Assembly: GCA_000715685.1 (NCBI GenBank)
Contig: KL569469.1
Span: forward strand, 7,415 to 15,180
Source: Streptomyces lilacinus
GTDB taxonomy: Bacteria > Actinomycetota > Actinomycetes > Streptomycetales > Streptomycetaceae
DNA: 7,766 nt
Reading direction: 5' to 3'
Below, piece by piece: positions 1 through 5,560 of the stretch. The position numbers and the translations under genes were made by a program. Positions within the stretch are counted from its first letter, which is position 1, and the number at the start of each line of letters is the position of its first letter. Below the pieces are notes generated by a model that was not told the origin of the DNA, ran no database searches, and saw only the letters and a list, made by a program, of their open reading frames with translations.

Positions 1-21
1 AGAGATGTGTATAAGAGACAG
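1..21 (+). other. Tn5 mosaic-end (Nextera) adaptor, left end
   Basis: Positions 3-21 read AGATGTGTATAAGAGACAG, the 19-bp transposase mosaic end used in tagmentation libraries, preceded by two more bases of adaptor or read end. It is library sequence, not genome. Translation across it yields the spurious N-terminus MCIRD in the frame of the first gene, which should be trimmed. Genomic sequence starts at about position 22. Confidence 0.97.
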
Positions 22-76
22 GTCTCCGGCCGAAAGAGCGGTGGGCCGGAACGTCGCCGGTGCAGCACGGTGGAGC

Positions 77-1453
77 ATGGCCACCATCAGACGCACCCTC
101 TCAGCCGTCACCACCCTCACCGCGACCGCCGTCCTTCTCGCCGCCGCGCCACCGGAAACCGCGAGCCCGCACCCGCCCGCGCACCCCCACGCGCCGCGCA
201 CCGAGCGGATCAGCGCGGCCGCGGACGGCACCCCGGGAAACGCCCGGTCCCTCGCACCCGTCATCAGCGCCGACGGCCGGTACGTCGCCTTCAACTCCGA
301 GGCCTCCAACCTCGTGCCCGACGACACCAACGACGCCGGCGACGTCTTCGTACGCGACCTGCGCACCGGCACCGTGCGCCGCGCCGTGGCCGACGACGGG
401 CACCAGGCCCGGGGCGGGACCTGGTACGCGCGGCTGAGCGCCGACGGGCGCTTCGTCGCCTTCAGTTCCTCAGACCCCACGCTCGCACCGGGGCAGCGCC
501 CCTCCGGCGGCACCCACGTTTACGTACGCGACCTGCGCACCGGACGCACCGAAGCGGTCGGCGTAGGCCCGGACGGCACGCCCCGACTCCACGCCGGCCC
601 GCAGGCCGTGAGCGCCGACGGCCGGTACGTCGCCTTCAGCGTGCCCACACCCGATCACAACCCGCACCTGGGAGGCTCCGAGCTCTACGTGCGCGACCGC
701 GTCCGCGGCACCACCGAGCGGATCAGCCCGCCCCTGGCCGAGCGCAGGGGGCTGCCGGCGGTCGGTGAGACCTCCATCAGCGCGGACGGGCGGTACGTCG
801 CGTTCCGGGCGTACCCCCCGAGGATGTGGCAGGACGGCAGCGCCGTGTACGTCCGCGACCGCCGCACCGGCGCGCTGCGCACCGTGGAGGGCACGTCCGA
901 CGACTCGCGACCGGACAAGCCGTGGTACGGAGCCCCCTCCCTCAGCGCCGACGGCCGCTTCATCGCGTACGTGAGTTACCGCGACGGCAGGGGCCGGCCC
1001 ACCCCCGTGACGCGTTGGGAGGTCTTCGTACGGGACCTGCGCACCGGACGCACGGAGTTGGCCGCCACGGCGCCCGACGGCGGCCCGCTCGACCGGCCCG
1101 CCCACGCGCCGCGCATCAGTCCCGACGGGCGGTACGTCGCCTACGGCACCGGCGCGTGCGCGACCGCCGAGCCGCACTGCCGCTACGCGCTGTACGTGCG
1201 CGACCTGCGACGCACGGGGCCCGCGGCCACCCGCAGAGTGAGCGTCGCCGTGGACGGCGGCTTCCCCGACGCGAGCGCCACGACCCCGGCCGTCGCGAAC
1301 GGCGGGAACACCGTGGCCTTCGAGTCCTCCGCCACGAACCTGGTGGCCGGCGACACCAACAACGCCGAGGACGTCTTCGTGCGCCACCTGCGCCGAGCCC
1401 CCGCGCCGCCCGGCGGCGTCCACCGCACAGTGCTTCCTCACCTGAGTGAGTGA
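77..1453 (+). CDS. Secreted TolB-like / PD40 seven-bladed beta-propeller protein
   Basis: From ATG 77 the product is 458 aa. It begins with an export signal (MATIRR, then a hydrophobic stretch to about residue 24, then a Pro/His-rich linker), so it is probably secreted. The rest is seven repeats, each opening with a (I/L/V)SADGR(Y/F)VAF-type strand at nucleotides 263, 434, 608, 776, 941, 1115 and 1292, a period of 55-59 codons. Most repeats close with a (V/L)(F/Y)VRDLRTG-type strand. This is the PD40/WD40-like pattern of TolB-type propellers, and seven blades make a complete ring. The seventh blade is degenerate in its ADGR turn but resembles blade 1 in its NLV-DTN--EDVFVR segment. Such propellers usually bind proteins or glycans; no catalytic residues are recognisable and the ligand is unknown. 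The start is uncertain: no good Shine-Dalgarno precedes ATG 77, the frame is open back into the adaptor, and GTG 41 is an alternative. Confidence 0.85.
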   Translation: MATIRRTLSAVTTLTATAVLLAAAPPETASPHPPAHPHAPRTERISAAADGTPGNARSLAPVISADGRYVAFNSEASNLVPDDTNDAGDVFVRDLRTGTVRRAVADDGHQARGGTWYARLSADGRFVAFSSSDPTLAPGQRPSGGTHVYVRDLRTGRTEAVGVGPDGTPRLHAGPQAVSADGRYVAFSVPTPDHNPHLGGSELYVRDRVRGTTERISPPLAERRGLPAVGETSISADGRYVAFRAYPPRMWQDGSAVYVRDRRTGALRTVEGTSDDSRPDKPWYGAPSLSADGRFIAYVSYRDGRGRPTPVTRWEVFVRDLRTGRTELAATAPDGGPLDRPAHAPRISPDGRYVAYGTGACATAEPHCRYALYVRDLRRTGPAATRRVSVAVDGGFPDASATTPAVANGGNTVAFESSATNLVAGDTNNAEDVFVRHLRRAPAPPGGVHRTVLPHLSE

Positions 1454-1516
1454 TGACACCGCATTGACCTGAATAGGACAATTCCCTCAGGGATGGTGCG
1501 CACCGTCCTTCCACCA

Positions 1517-1542
1517 CCGGTCCCGCCGCACGGCGGGACCGG
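1517..1542 (+). terminator. Perfect 12-bp hairpin between propeller gene and secreted-protein gene
   Basis: CCGGTCCCGCCG (1517-1528) and CGGCGGGACCGG (1531-1542) are exact reverse complements separated by CA. There is no U-tract. It sits 64 bp after the propeller stop and only 10 bp before the GGGAGGA ribosome binding site at 1553-1559. It may be a U-less terminator for the upstream gene, or a 5' hairpin of the downstream mRNA affecting stability or translation. The rest of the 115-bp gap is less GC-rich near 1461-1484 and holds a TTGACC (1464-1469), but I see no convincing -10 partner. Confidence 0.6.
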
Positions 1543-1568
1543 CCGATGAACAGGGAGGACGATCGACC

Positions 1569-2075
1569 ATGCATTCAGTCGTGGCCGCGCGCCGATGGGC
1601 CGGTGCGGCCCTGGCCGCCGGGCTGCTCACGCTCGGACCCGTACCCGCCGATGCCGCGGCGGAGCCGGCAGCCACCACGCTCGTGCGCTGTTCCGGCAGC
1701 TTCGGCATGACCGTCGGCGGATTCGTCGGGGACGCCCAGGGCAGCGGGGATCTCACCTGCACCGCTCCCGGCCGGCCCGACATCACCTCCGCCCAGATCA
1801 AGATGCGGGGCCCGTTCTCCACCTCGGGCAGCACGGTGACCACCGAGACCAACGACACCCTCACCTTCAACACCGGTGAGACCACCGCCCTGACCGTGAC
1901 CAGAACCTTCACCACGAACGCCGGGCAGGCCTCGGAGCGCGGCAACGGCAGGACCACGTCCGGGGCCTTCCACCCCGCCACGTACACCGACGCGGGGAGC
2001 GGCACCGCACGCTCGGGCGGAGACGTCACGATCTTCACCATCGACCAGGGATTCACGGCCGAGCTGCAGCGCTGA
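1569..2075 (+). CDS. Small secreted protein of unknown function
   Basis: This is a 168-aa product whose start is fixed by GGGAGGA at 1553-1559, 9 bp before the ATG. Residues 1-29 form a clear Sec signal peptide: two arginines at 8-9, a hydrophobic core about 10-22, and an Ala-rich cleavage region near ADA at 27-29. The mature part of about 139 aa contains exactly two cysteines, C41 and C64, which probably form a disulfide after export. Its middle is rich in Thr/Ser/Gly with alternating hydrophobic residues, suggesting a beta-sandwich fold. No catalytic motif, cell-wall sorting signal or binding domain is visible, and I do not recognise the family. It follows the secreted propeller gene on the same strand after 115 bp, but the hairpin between them argues that it can be transcribed separately. 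It converges on the TetR gene. Confidence 0.8.
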   Translation: MHSVVAARRWAGAALAAGLLTLGPVPADAAAEPAATTLVRCSGSFGMTVGGFVGDAQGSGDLTCTAPGRPDITSAQIKMRGPFSTSGSTVTTETNDTLTFNTGETTALTVTRTFTTNAGQASERGNGRTTSGAFHPATYTDAGSGTARSGGDVTIFTIDQGFTAELQR

Positions 2076-2096
2076 ATCCCGCCGCGGTGAACCAGA

Positions 2097-2122
2097 GGCG
2101 GTGCGTCGATGCGCGCACCGCC
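2097..2122. terminator. Bidirectional hairpin terminator between convergent genes
   Basis: GGCGGTGCG (2097-2105) pairs exactly with CGCACCGCC (2114-2122) around an 8-nt loop. It lies in the 49-bp gap between the stop of the secreted protein (2075) and the stop of the TetR gene (2125, - strand), so one hairpin can end both transcripts. There is no T-run on either side, as is common for actinobacterial terminators. Confidence 0.7.
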
Positions 2123-2124
2123 CG

Positions 2125-2856
2125 CTAGTCCGCCGGCCGGTCCGTCGCCCTCTTGCGCGCGGTGACCGTCTGCGCCATCCCCGGCAGGAAGTCCGTGAAG
2201 AGCTCGTGCACCTCGTGGACGAGCGGCCGCAGCACCCGGAAGCGCGCCAGCGACACACCGCGGGCGGTCAGTCGGGCCCCGCGGTCGGCCAGCCGGCGGC
2301 TGCGCTCGCGGTCGGGGGAGCGGTCGAAGACCCAGTACAGGACCAGCCCCATCTGGGACAGCCACATCAACTCGGGCAGCACGTCGGCCAGCTCGGACGG
2401 CACCTTGCCCTTGGCACCGGCCAGCACCTCGCGGTGCACGGCGACGGCCGCCTCGCGCGCGTGCTCGGACTCGGGGGAGAAGGGGCTGAGAGGACTCTCC
2501 GGATCGGCGGCGTTCTTGAAGAACTGCGCCGCGAACTCGTGGTACGGCGCGGCCACGTCCAGCCACACCCGCAGCACGCCGGAGAGCCGGGCCTCCAGGT
2601 CGGTCTCCCGCTCCAGCACGTCGCGGACCGCCGCCTGGTGCTCGGCGGCGATCCGGTCGTAGAACCCCTGGATCAGGTGTTCCTTGCCCTCGAAGTAGTA
2701 GTACGCGTTGCCGACGGAGACCCCGGCCTCCTTGGCGATGGCCCGCATCGTCGTCTTGTCGTAGCCCCGCTCCTGGAAGAGCCGCATGGCGGTCTCCAGG
2801 ATCAGGGAGCGGGTCTGCTCGCTCTTGGCCGGTCGGGACTCGTTCTCTGCTGGCAC
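2125..2856 (-). CDS. TetR/AcrR family transcriptional regulator
   Basis: The product is 243 aa from GTG at 2856-2854. The N-terminal third is a canonical TetR DNA-binding domain: helix 1 about 13-30 (RSLILETAMRLFQERGY), then the helix-turn-helix at about 35-56 (TTMRAIAKEAGVSVGNAYYYF) followed by GKEHL. The C-terminal part, about 65-230, is a variable ligand-binding and dimerisation domain with many aromatic and hydrophobic residues; its ligand cannot be read from sequence. It is the last gene of a - strand operon, starting 9 bp after the stop of the DCC gene with no clear Shine-Dalgarno of its own, so translational coupling is likely. Because it is co-transcribed with the genes behind the two TTGAACGCGTTCAA palindromes, it is the obvious candidate to bind them and repress its own operon; that link is inferred. 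The length of 243 aa is slightly above the usual 190-220 aa for TetR proteins. Confidence 0.93.
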   Translation of the reverse strand: MPAENESRPAKSEQTRSLILETAMRLFQERGYDKTTMRAIAKEAGVSVGNAYYYFEGKEHLIQGFYDRIAAEHQAAVRDVLERETDLEARLSGVLRVWLDVAAPYHEFAAQFFKNAADPESPLSPFSPESEHAREAAVAVHREVLAGAKGKVPSELADVLPELMWLSQMGLVLYWVFDRSPDRERSRRLADRGARLTARGVSLARFRVLRPLVHEVHELFTDFLPGMAQTVTARKRATDRPAD

Positions 2857-2865
2857 GGTCAGAGC

Positions 2866-3387
2866 CTAATCGCCCGGGGCGCAGCCGCCGTCGCAGGCCG
2901 TCGGACCGGTGCGGATCCAGCCGTGCGCGGGGTCGTACCCCCAGCCGCCCGCCGCGCCGTACGCGTCGTCGCCGCGGGCCCCCGCGGCGTGCGGCCGCCA
3001 CCGCGCCCCGCGGTACTTGGCCGCGGTGAGCGCCGCGTTGCGGGCGAAGCGCATCCCGGACGGGGTGCTGAGCCGGTGCGAGAGCGGCCGGTACTTGGCG
3101 AGTGCCCACAGGCACACGACCCAGGCGCCGGCTCCGCGATACACCTGCCCGCCGTCACCGACCACGGTGATCTCCTCGAGGGTGGCGGCGTGGTCGAGCA
3201 GCGGGAAGCGGCGTCGGGCCTCGTCCGACCCGACGGGCACCAGGTCGAGCGGCACCAGCTGCCGCTGCCGTACGAGCCAGTCGCGGACGAAGGAGCAGAG
3301 CGGACACCGCGCGTCGTACAGCACGGTGAGCCGGCGGACCGGGACGCGCGGGGCGCCCCGGTCGACGACGGGGGATGCGGTGGCCAT
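2866..3387 (-). CDS. DCC-family thiol-disulfide oxidoreductase (DUF393)
   Basis: The product is 173 aa from ATG at 3387-3385. The diagnostic DCC motif is near the N-terminus: LTVLYDARCPLC, with D25 and the C28-P-L-C31 redox pair on a thioredoxin-like first strand and helix (SFVRDWLVRQ). Family members are predicted dithiol/disulfide oxidoreductases, mostly uncharacterised and often encoded beside membrane proteins. No signal peptide is visible, so the protein is probably cytoplasmic or membrane-associated. The C-terminal tail after about residue 140 is rich in Gly, Ala, Tyr and Trp and ends in CDGGC (C165, C169), an extra cysteine pair I do not associate with the core family. The start lies 5 bp after the stop of the membrane-protein gene and the stop 9 bp before TetR, so the three genes form one operon. 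An upstream in-frame extension exists, but it would run across the membrane-protein gene. Confidence 0.85.
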   Translation of the reverse strand: MATASPVVDRGAPRVPVRRLTVLYDARCPLCSFVRDWLVRQRQLVPLDLVPVGSDEARRRFPLLDHAATLEEITVVGDGGQVYRGAGAWVVCLWALAKYRPLSHRLSTPSGMRFARNAALTAAKYRGARWRPHAAGARGDDAYGAAGGWGYDPAHGWIRTGPTACDGGCAPGD

Positions 3388-3392
3388 CGGGC

Positions 3393-3800
3393 TCAGTGCC
3401 CGCCGGCCGGAGCGGTGTACCCCTGCGGCGGCACCGGCGGGTTCTGCTCCCGCTCCATGAGCCCGCGCCGGCGGAACTTCCCGAGGGCGAAGACGTTGCC
3501 GAGGTGCATGACCCCGAGCACCAGCAGCACGACGCCGAGCTTCTGCGACAGCGCCTCGAACACTCCTCGGGCGGTGGCGACGGTGGTGTCGTCCTGCAGG
3601 TACAGGGCGATGAACCCCAGGTTGACCAGGTAGAAGCCGACCACCAGCAGGTGGTTGACGGCGTCGGCGAGCTTGTCGTTCCCGTGCAGGACGTCGGCGA
3701 GGAACACCCGACCGTTGCGGCTGAGCGTGCGCGCGACCCAGACCGTGAGGCACACGCTGCAGAGCAGGTAGATGGCATACGCGACAACTGTGAGGTCCAT
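3393..3800 (-). CDS. Small three-helix integral membrane protein, first gene of TetR-controlled operon
   Basis: The product is 135 aa from ATG at 3800-3798, preceded by AAAGGGTGAGGAC, which offers a good ribosome binding site. Three hydrophobic helices are evident: about 4-25 (VVAYAIYLLCSVCLTVWVARTL), 48-67 (HLLVVGFYLVNLGFIALYL) and 87-106 (LGVVLLVLGVMHLGNVFAL). A basic FRRRGLMER stretch follows and then a Pro/Gly-rich tail, favouring a cytoplasmic C-terminus. C14 and C17 lie within the first helix. I do not recognise a named family; Streptomyces genomes carry similar short conserved membrane proteins. Its position directly in front of a DCC oxidoreductase (5-bp gap) suggests that the two act together, for example as membrane anchor or electron/thiol partner, but that is inference. 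Transcription probably starts near 3838 from the promoter overlapping the upstream palindrome. Confidence 0.85.
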   Translation of the reverse strand: MDLTVVAYAIYLLCSVCLTVWVARTLSRNGRVFLADVLHGNDKLADAVNHLLVVGFYLVNLGFIALYLQDDTTVATARGVFEALSQKLGVVLLVLGVMHLGNVFALGKFRRRGLMEREQNPPVPPQGYTAPAGGH

Positions 3801-3814
3801 GTCCTCACCCTTTC

Positions 3815-3828
3815 TTGAACGCGTTCAA
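3815..3828. promoter_or_regulatory. Palindromic operator O1, TTGAACGCGTTCAA
   Basis: This is a perfect 14-bp palindrome, identical to the one at 3860-3873. It lies between the predicted transcription start (about 3838) and the ribosome binding site of the membrane-protein gene, 14 bp upstream of its ATG. Size and symmetry fit a TetR dimer site. Binding here would block initiation or early elongation. That the co-encoded TetR protein binds it is inferred. Confidence 0.75.
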
Positions 3829-3844
3829 AACGCTGTCGGTGGTG

Positions 3845-3873
3845 ACTGTAGACCTGTTTTTGAACGCGTTCAA
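3845..3873 (-). promoter_or_regulatory. Promoter of membrane protein-DCC-TetR operon
   Basis: On the - strand, TTGAAC (3873-3868) and TACAGT (3850-3845) are separated by exactly 17 bp. Each matches the vegetative -35/-10 consensus at four of six positions. The -35 hexamer is the first half of operator O2, so a repressor bound there would directly occlude RNA polymerase. The predicted start is near 3838, giving a leader of about 38 nt that contains operator O1. Confidence 0.6.
3860..3873. promoter_or_regulatory. Palindromic operator O2, TTGAACGCGTTCAA
   Basis: This is the second perfect copy of the 14-bp palindrome, centred 45 bp from O1 (about 4.3 helical turns). It overlaps the -35 box of the divergent operon promoter and ends 41 bp before the chitinase -35 box. 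It could therefore also influence chitinase transcription, although it is better placed to repress the - strand operon. Confidence 0.75.
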
Positions 3874-3901
3874 GCTGGGCGGCCCGGCCGCACCGGCCGG
3901 T

Positions 3902-3913
3902 TGGTACGGACCT
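3902..3913 (+). promoter_or_regulatory. DasR-like (dre / chi-repeat) site upstream of chitinase
   Basis: TGGTACGGACCT matches 10 of 12 positions of the 12-bp repeat found in Streptomyces chitinase promoters (TGGTCCAGACCT, recalled from the literature). It also has the TGGT-N3-GACC skeleton of the DasR-responsive element. It abuts the chitinase -35 box, where DasR, the GntR-family repressor relieved by aminosugar phosphates, would block transcription. Only one clear copy is present, whereas classical chi promoters have a pair. The assignment rests on motif and position alone. Confidence 0.5.
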
Positions 3914-3914
3914 A

Positions 3915-3943
3915 TTGACGGGGTGTGGGGCCGGATTTACCGT
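3915..3943 (+). promoter_or_regulatory. Chitinase promoter, probably giving a leaderless mRNA
   Basis: TTGACG (3915-3920), a 17-bp spacer and TACCGT (3938-3943) form a plausible vegetative-type actinobacterial promoter. The normal distance from -10 to start point puts the first nucleotide at about 3950-3951, which is the ATG of the chitinase. No Shine-Dalgarno precedes that ATG, consistent with leaderless translation, common in Streptomyces. Confidence 0.5.
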
Positions 3944-3950
3944 CCGGGGC

Positions 3951-4997
3951 ATGACCGGTCGAAGCTCACGCCTGGTGGCGGTGGGGTTGGCCCTGGCGTT
4001 CGCCCTGCCGACGCCGGCCGCCGCCGCGGCGCCGCGAGACGACACGTGCGCCGTCAAGCCCAGACCGCCCGGCAAGGTGCTCCAGGGGTACTGGGAGAAC
4101 TGGGACGGCGCCGCGAACGGCGTCCACCCGCCGTTCGGTTGGGTGCCCGTCACCGACTCCCGCATCCGCGACCACGGCTACAACGTGATCAACGCCGCCT
4201 TCCCCGTGATCCGCTCCGACGGCACCGTCCTGTGGGAGGACGGGATGGACGCGACGGTGAAGGTCCCGACCCCGGCCGAGATGTGCCGGGCCAAGGCGGC
4301 GGGCTCGACGATCCTGCTGTCGATCGGGGGCGCCACGGCCGGCATCGACCTGAGTTCCCGCACGGTGGCGGACCGATTCGTCGAGACGATCGTGCCGATC
4401 CTGAAGACCTACAACTTCGACGGCATCGACATCGACATCGAGACCGGCCTCGTCGGCAGCGGCGACATCACCCGGCCGTCCACGTCCCAGGCCAACCTCA
4501 TGCACATCATCGACGGCGTCCTCGCCCGGATGCCCGCCGACTTCGGCCTCACGATGGCGCCCGAGACGGCGTACGTCACCGGCGGCAGCGTGACGTACGG
4601 CTCGATCTGGGGCGCGTACCTGCCGATCGTGAAGAAGTACGCGGACAACGGCCGCCTGTGGTGGCTGAACATGCAGTACTACAACGGCAGCATGTACGGC
4701 TGCTCCGGCGACTCTTACTCCGCCGGCACGGTCAAGGGGTTCACCGCCCAGACGGACTGTCTCGACAAGGGCCTCGTCGTCCAGGGCACCACCATCAAGG
4801 TCCCCTACGACAAACAGGTCCCGGGCCTCCCGGCCCAGCCGGGCGCCGGCGGCGGTCACATGGCGCCGAACCTCGTGGCACAGGCCTGGAACACCTACGG
4901 CAACGGCCTGAAGGGGCTGATGACCTGGTCCGTCAACTGGGACGGCTCGAAGGGCTGGACCTTCGGGGACAACGTGAAGGCGCTCCAGGGCCGATGA
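3951..4997 (+). CDS. Secreted GH18 chitinase
   Basis: The product is 348 aa from ATG 3951. Residues 1-27 are a signal peptide (MTGRSSRLVAVG..., hydrophobic to about 19, cleavage near PTPAAAAA), so the enzyme acts outside the cell on chitin. The catalytic domain fills the rest. It shows the first strand with GYWENWDG, the SIGG motif at 124-127, the GH18 signature DGIDIDIE at 157-164 with D160, D162 and acid/base E164 all intact, MQYYN at 241-245, and the C-terminal MTWSVNWD at 324-331 with the conserved active-site tryptophan W326. The pattern is closest to the chitinase D-like GH18 group. Cysteines at 33, 112, 251 and 270 could form two disulfides. There is no chitin-binding or FnIII domain, so it is a single-domain enzyme, unlike many Streptomyces chitinases. 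A TTG at 3915 in the same frame would make a longer product but lacks a signal-peptide-like start and coincides with the -35 box. The divergent neighbours give no functional link. Confidence 0.95.
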   Translation: MTGRSSRLVAVGLALAFALPTPAAAAAPRDDTCAVKPRPPGKVLQGYWENWDGAANGVHPPFGWVPVTDSRIRDHGYNVINAAFPVIRSDGTVLWEDGMDATVKVPTPAEMCRAKAAGSTILLSIGGATAGIDLSSRTVADRFVETIVPILKTYNFDGIDIDIETGLVGSGDITRPSTSQANLMHIIDGVLARMPADFGLTMAPETAYVTGGSVTYGSIWGAYLPIVKKYADNGRLWWLNMQYYNGSMYGCSGDSYSAGTVKGFTAQTDCLDKGLVVQGTTIKVPYDKQVPGLPAQPGAGGGHMAPNLVAQAWNTYGNGLKGLMTWSVNWDGSKGWTFGDNVKALQGR

Positions 4998-5063
4998 AGA
5001 CGCCGTTCCGGTGCGTACCCTGCCACGGAGAGGGTGTGACGCATCGACGAGAGGACAACCGGC

Positions 5064-5510
5064 ATGCCGCTGCAAGGTGAGTACGAGCCCAGCCCGGTGC
5101 AGTGGGTGAGGGACCAGGTCGAGCAGTACGAGAGCTCCGGCGGGACCGAGGGGACGAGAATGCGGGGCCTGCCCGTCGTCATTCTCACCACACGAGGGGC
5201 GAAGAGCGGGAAGCTGCGCAAGTCGCCGCTCATGCGCGTCGAACACGAGGGAACGTACGCCGTCGTCGCGTCGTTGGGCGGCGCGCCCAAGCATCCGGTC
5301 TGGTACCACAACATCGTCGCCGATCCGCGGGTGGAGCTCCAGGACGGCCCGGTGCGCGAGGACATGACGGCTCGGGAAGTCACCGGTGAGGAGAAGGAGC
5401 TGTGGTGGGAGCGCGCGGTGGCCGCGTTCCCCGACTACGCGGACTACCAGAAGAAGACGGACCGGGAGATTCCCGTCGTCGTGCTGGAACGGGTGCCCGG
5501 CGGCCACTGA
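5064..5510 (+). CDS. Nitroreductase/Ddn-family (F420-dependent type) oxidoreductase
   Basis: The product is 148 aa, with AGAGGAC at 5050-5056 ahead of ATG 5064. The sequence carries the hallmarks of the deazaflavin-dependent nitroreductase (Ddn) family: a short N-terminal helix ([16 protein letters not shown]), the strand-turn [17 protein letters not shown] at 41-57 that forms part of the F420 phosphate-binding region, and [19 protein letters not shown] at 70-88, followed by a helical [26 protein letters not shown]-terminus. The length is typical of the family (about 130-150 aa). Members form split-barrel dimers that use reduced F420 to reduce quinones or other electrophiles; the physiological substrate here is unknown. 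It is cytoplasmic, without signal or membrane segment. It begins 66 bp after the chitinase on the same strand. No strong terminator lies between (only a 5-bp ACCCT/AGGGT stem near 5017-5035), so read-through from the chitinase is possible. Confidence 0.92.
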   Translation: MPLQGEYEPSPVQWVRDQVEQYESSGGTEGTRMRGLPVVILTTRGAKSGKLRKSPLMRVEHEGTYAVVASLGGAPKHPVWYHNIVADPRVELQDGPVREDMTAREVTGEEKELWWERAVAAFPDYADYQKKTDREIPVVVLERVPGGH

Positions 5511-5520
5511 CCCGCGACCG

Positions 5521-5547
5521 GCGACCGGTGCGTCCGGCACCGGTCGC
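5521..5547. terminator. Bidirectional hairpin terminator, 11-bp perfect stem
   Basis: GCGACCGGTGC (5521-5531) and GCACCGGTCGC (5537-5547) are exact reverse complements around a 5-nt loop. The hairpin lies in the 50-bp gap between the convergent stops of the Ddn-like gene (5510) and the SGNH hydrolase gene (5561), so it can serve both. It has no T-run. A tandem GCGACCG at 5514-5520 allows an alternative left arm. Confidence 0.8.
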
Positions 5548-5560
5548 GAGTCGAGCGGGA

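Noticed and set aside
1487..3115. Long open frame on the - strand spanning the secreted protein, TetR and part of the DCC gene
   Set aside because: It is out of frame with the TetR and DCC genes, which carry textbook motifs, and it crosses two hairpin terminators. Its translation has no recognisable domain.
2101..3633. Long + strand open frame opposite the TetR-DCC-membrane operon
   Set aside because: Its composition is typical of a shadow (Arg, Gly, Val, His, Leu) and it is the complement of three well-supported genes.
3840..3855. Second DasR/chi-type site (TGGT ... TAGACCT) upstream of the chitinase
   Set aside because: The half-sites are separated by 7 bp instead of 3, and the best 12-bp alignment matches only 7 of 12 positions. 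It also lies inside the divergent promoter, far from the chitinase -35.
3966..5540. Long open frame on the - strand, over 500 codons, opposite the chitinase and Ddn-like genes
   Set aside because: Its product is a low-complexity Arg/Gly/Val/His string with no domain. It is an antisense shadow caused by GC-rich third positions, while the + strand frames carry clear GH18 and Ddn motifs.
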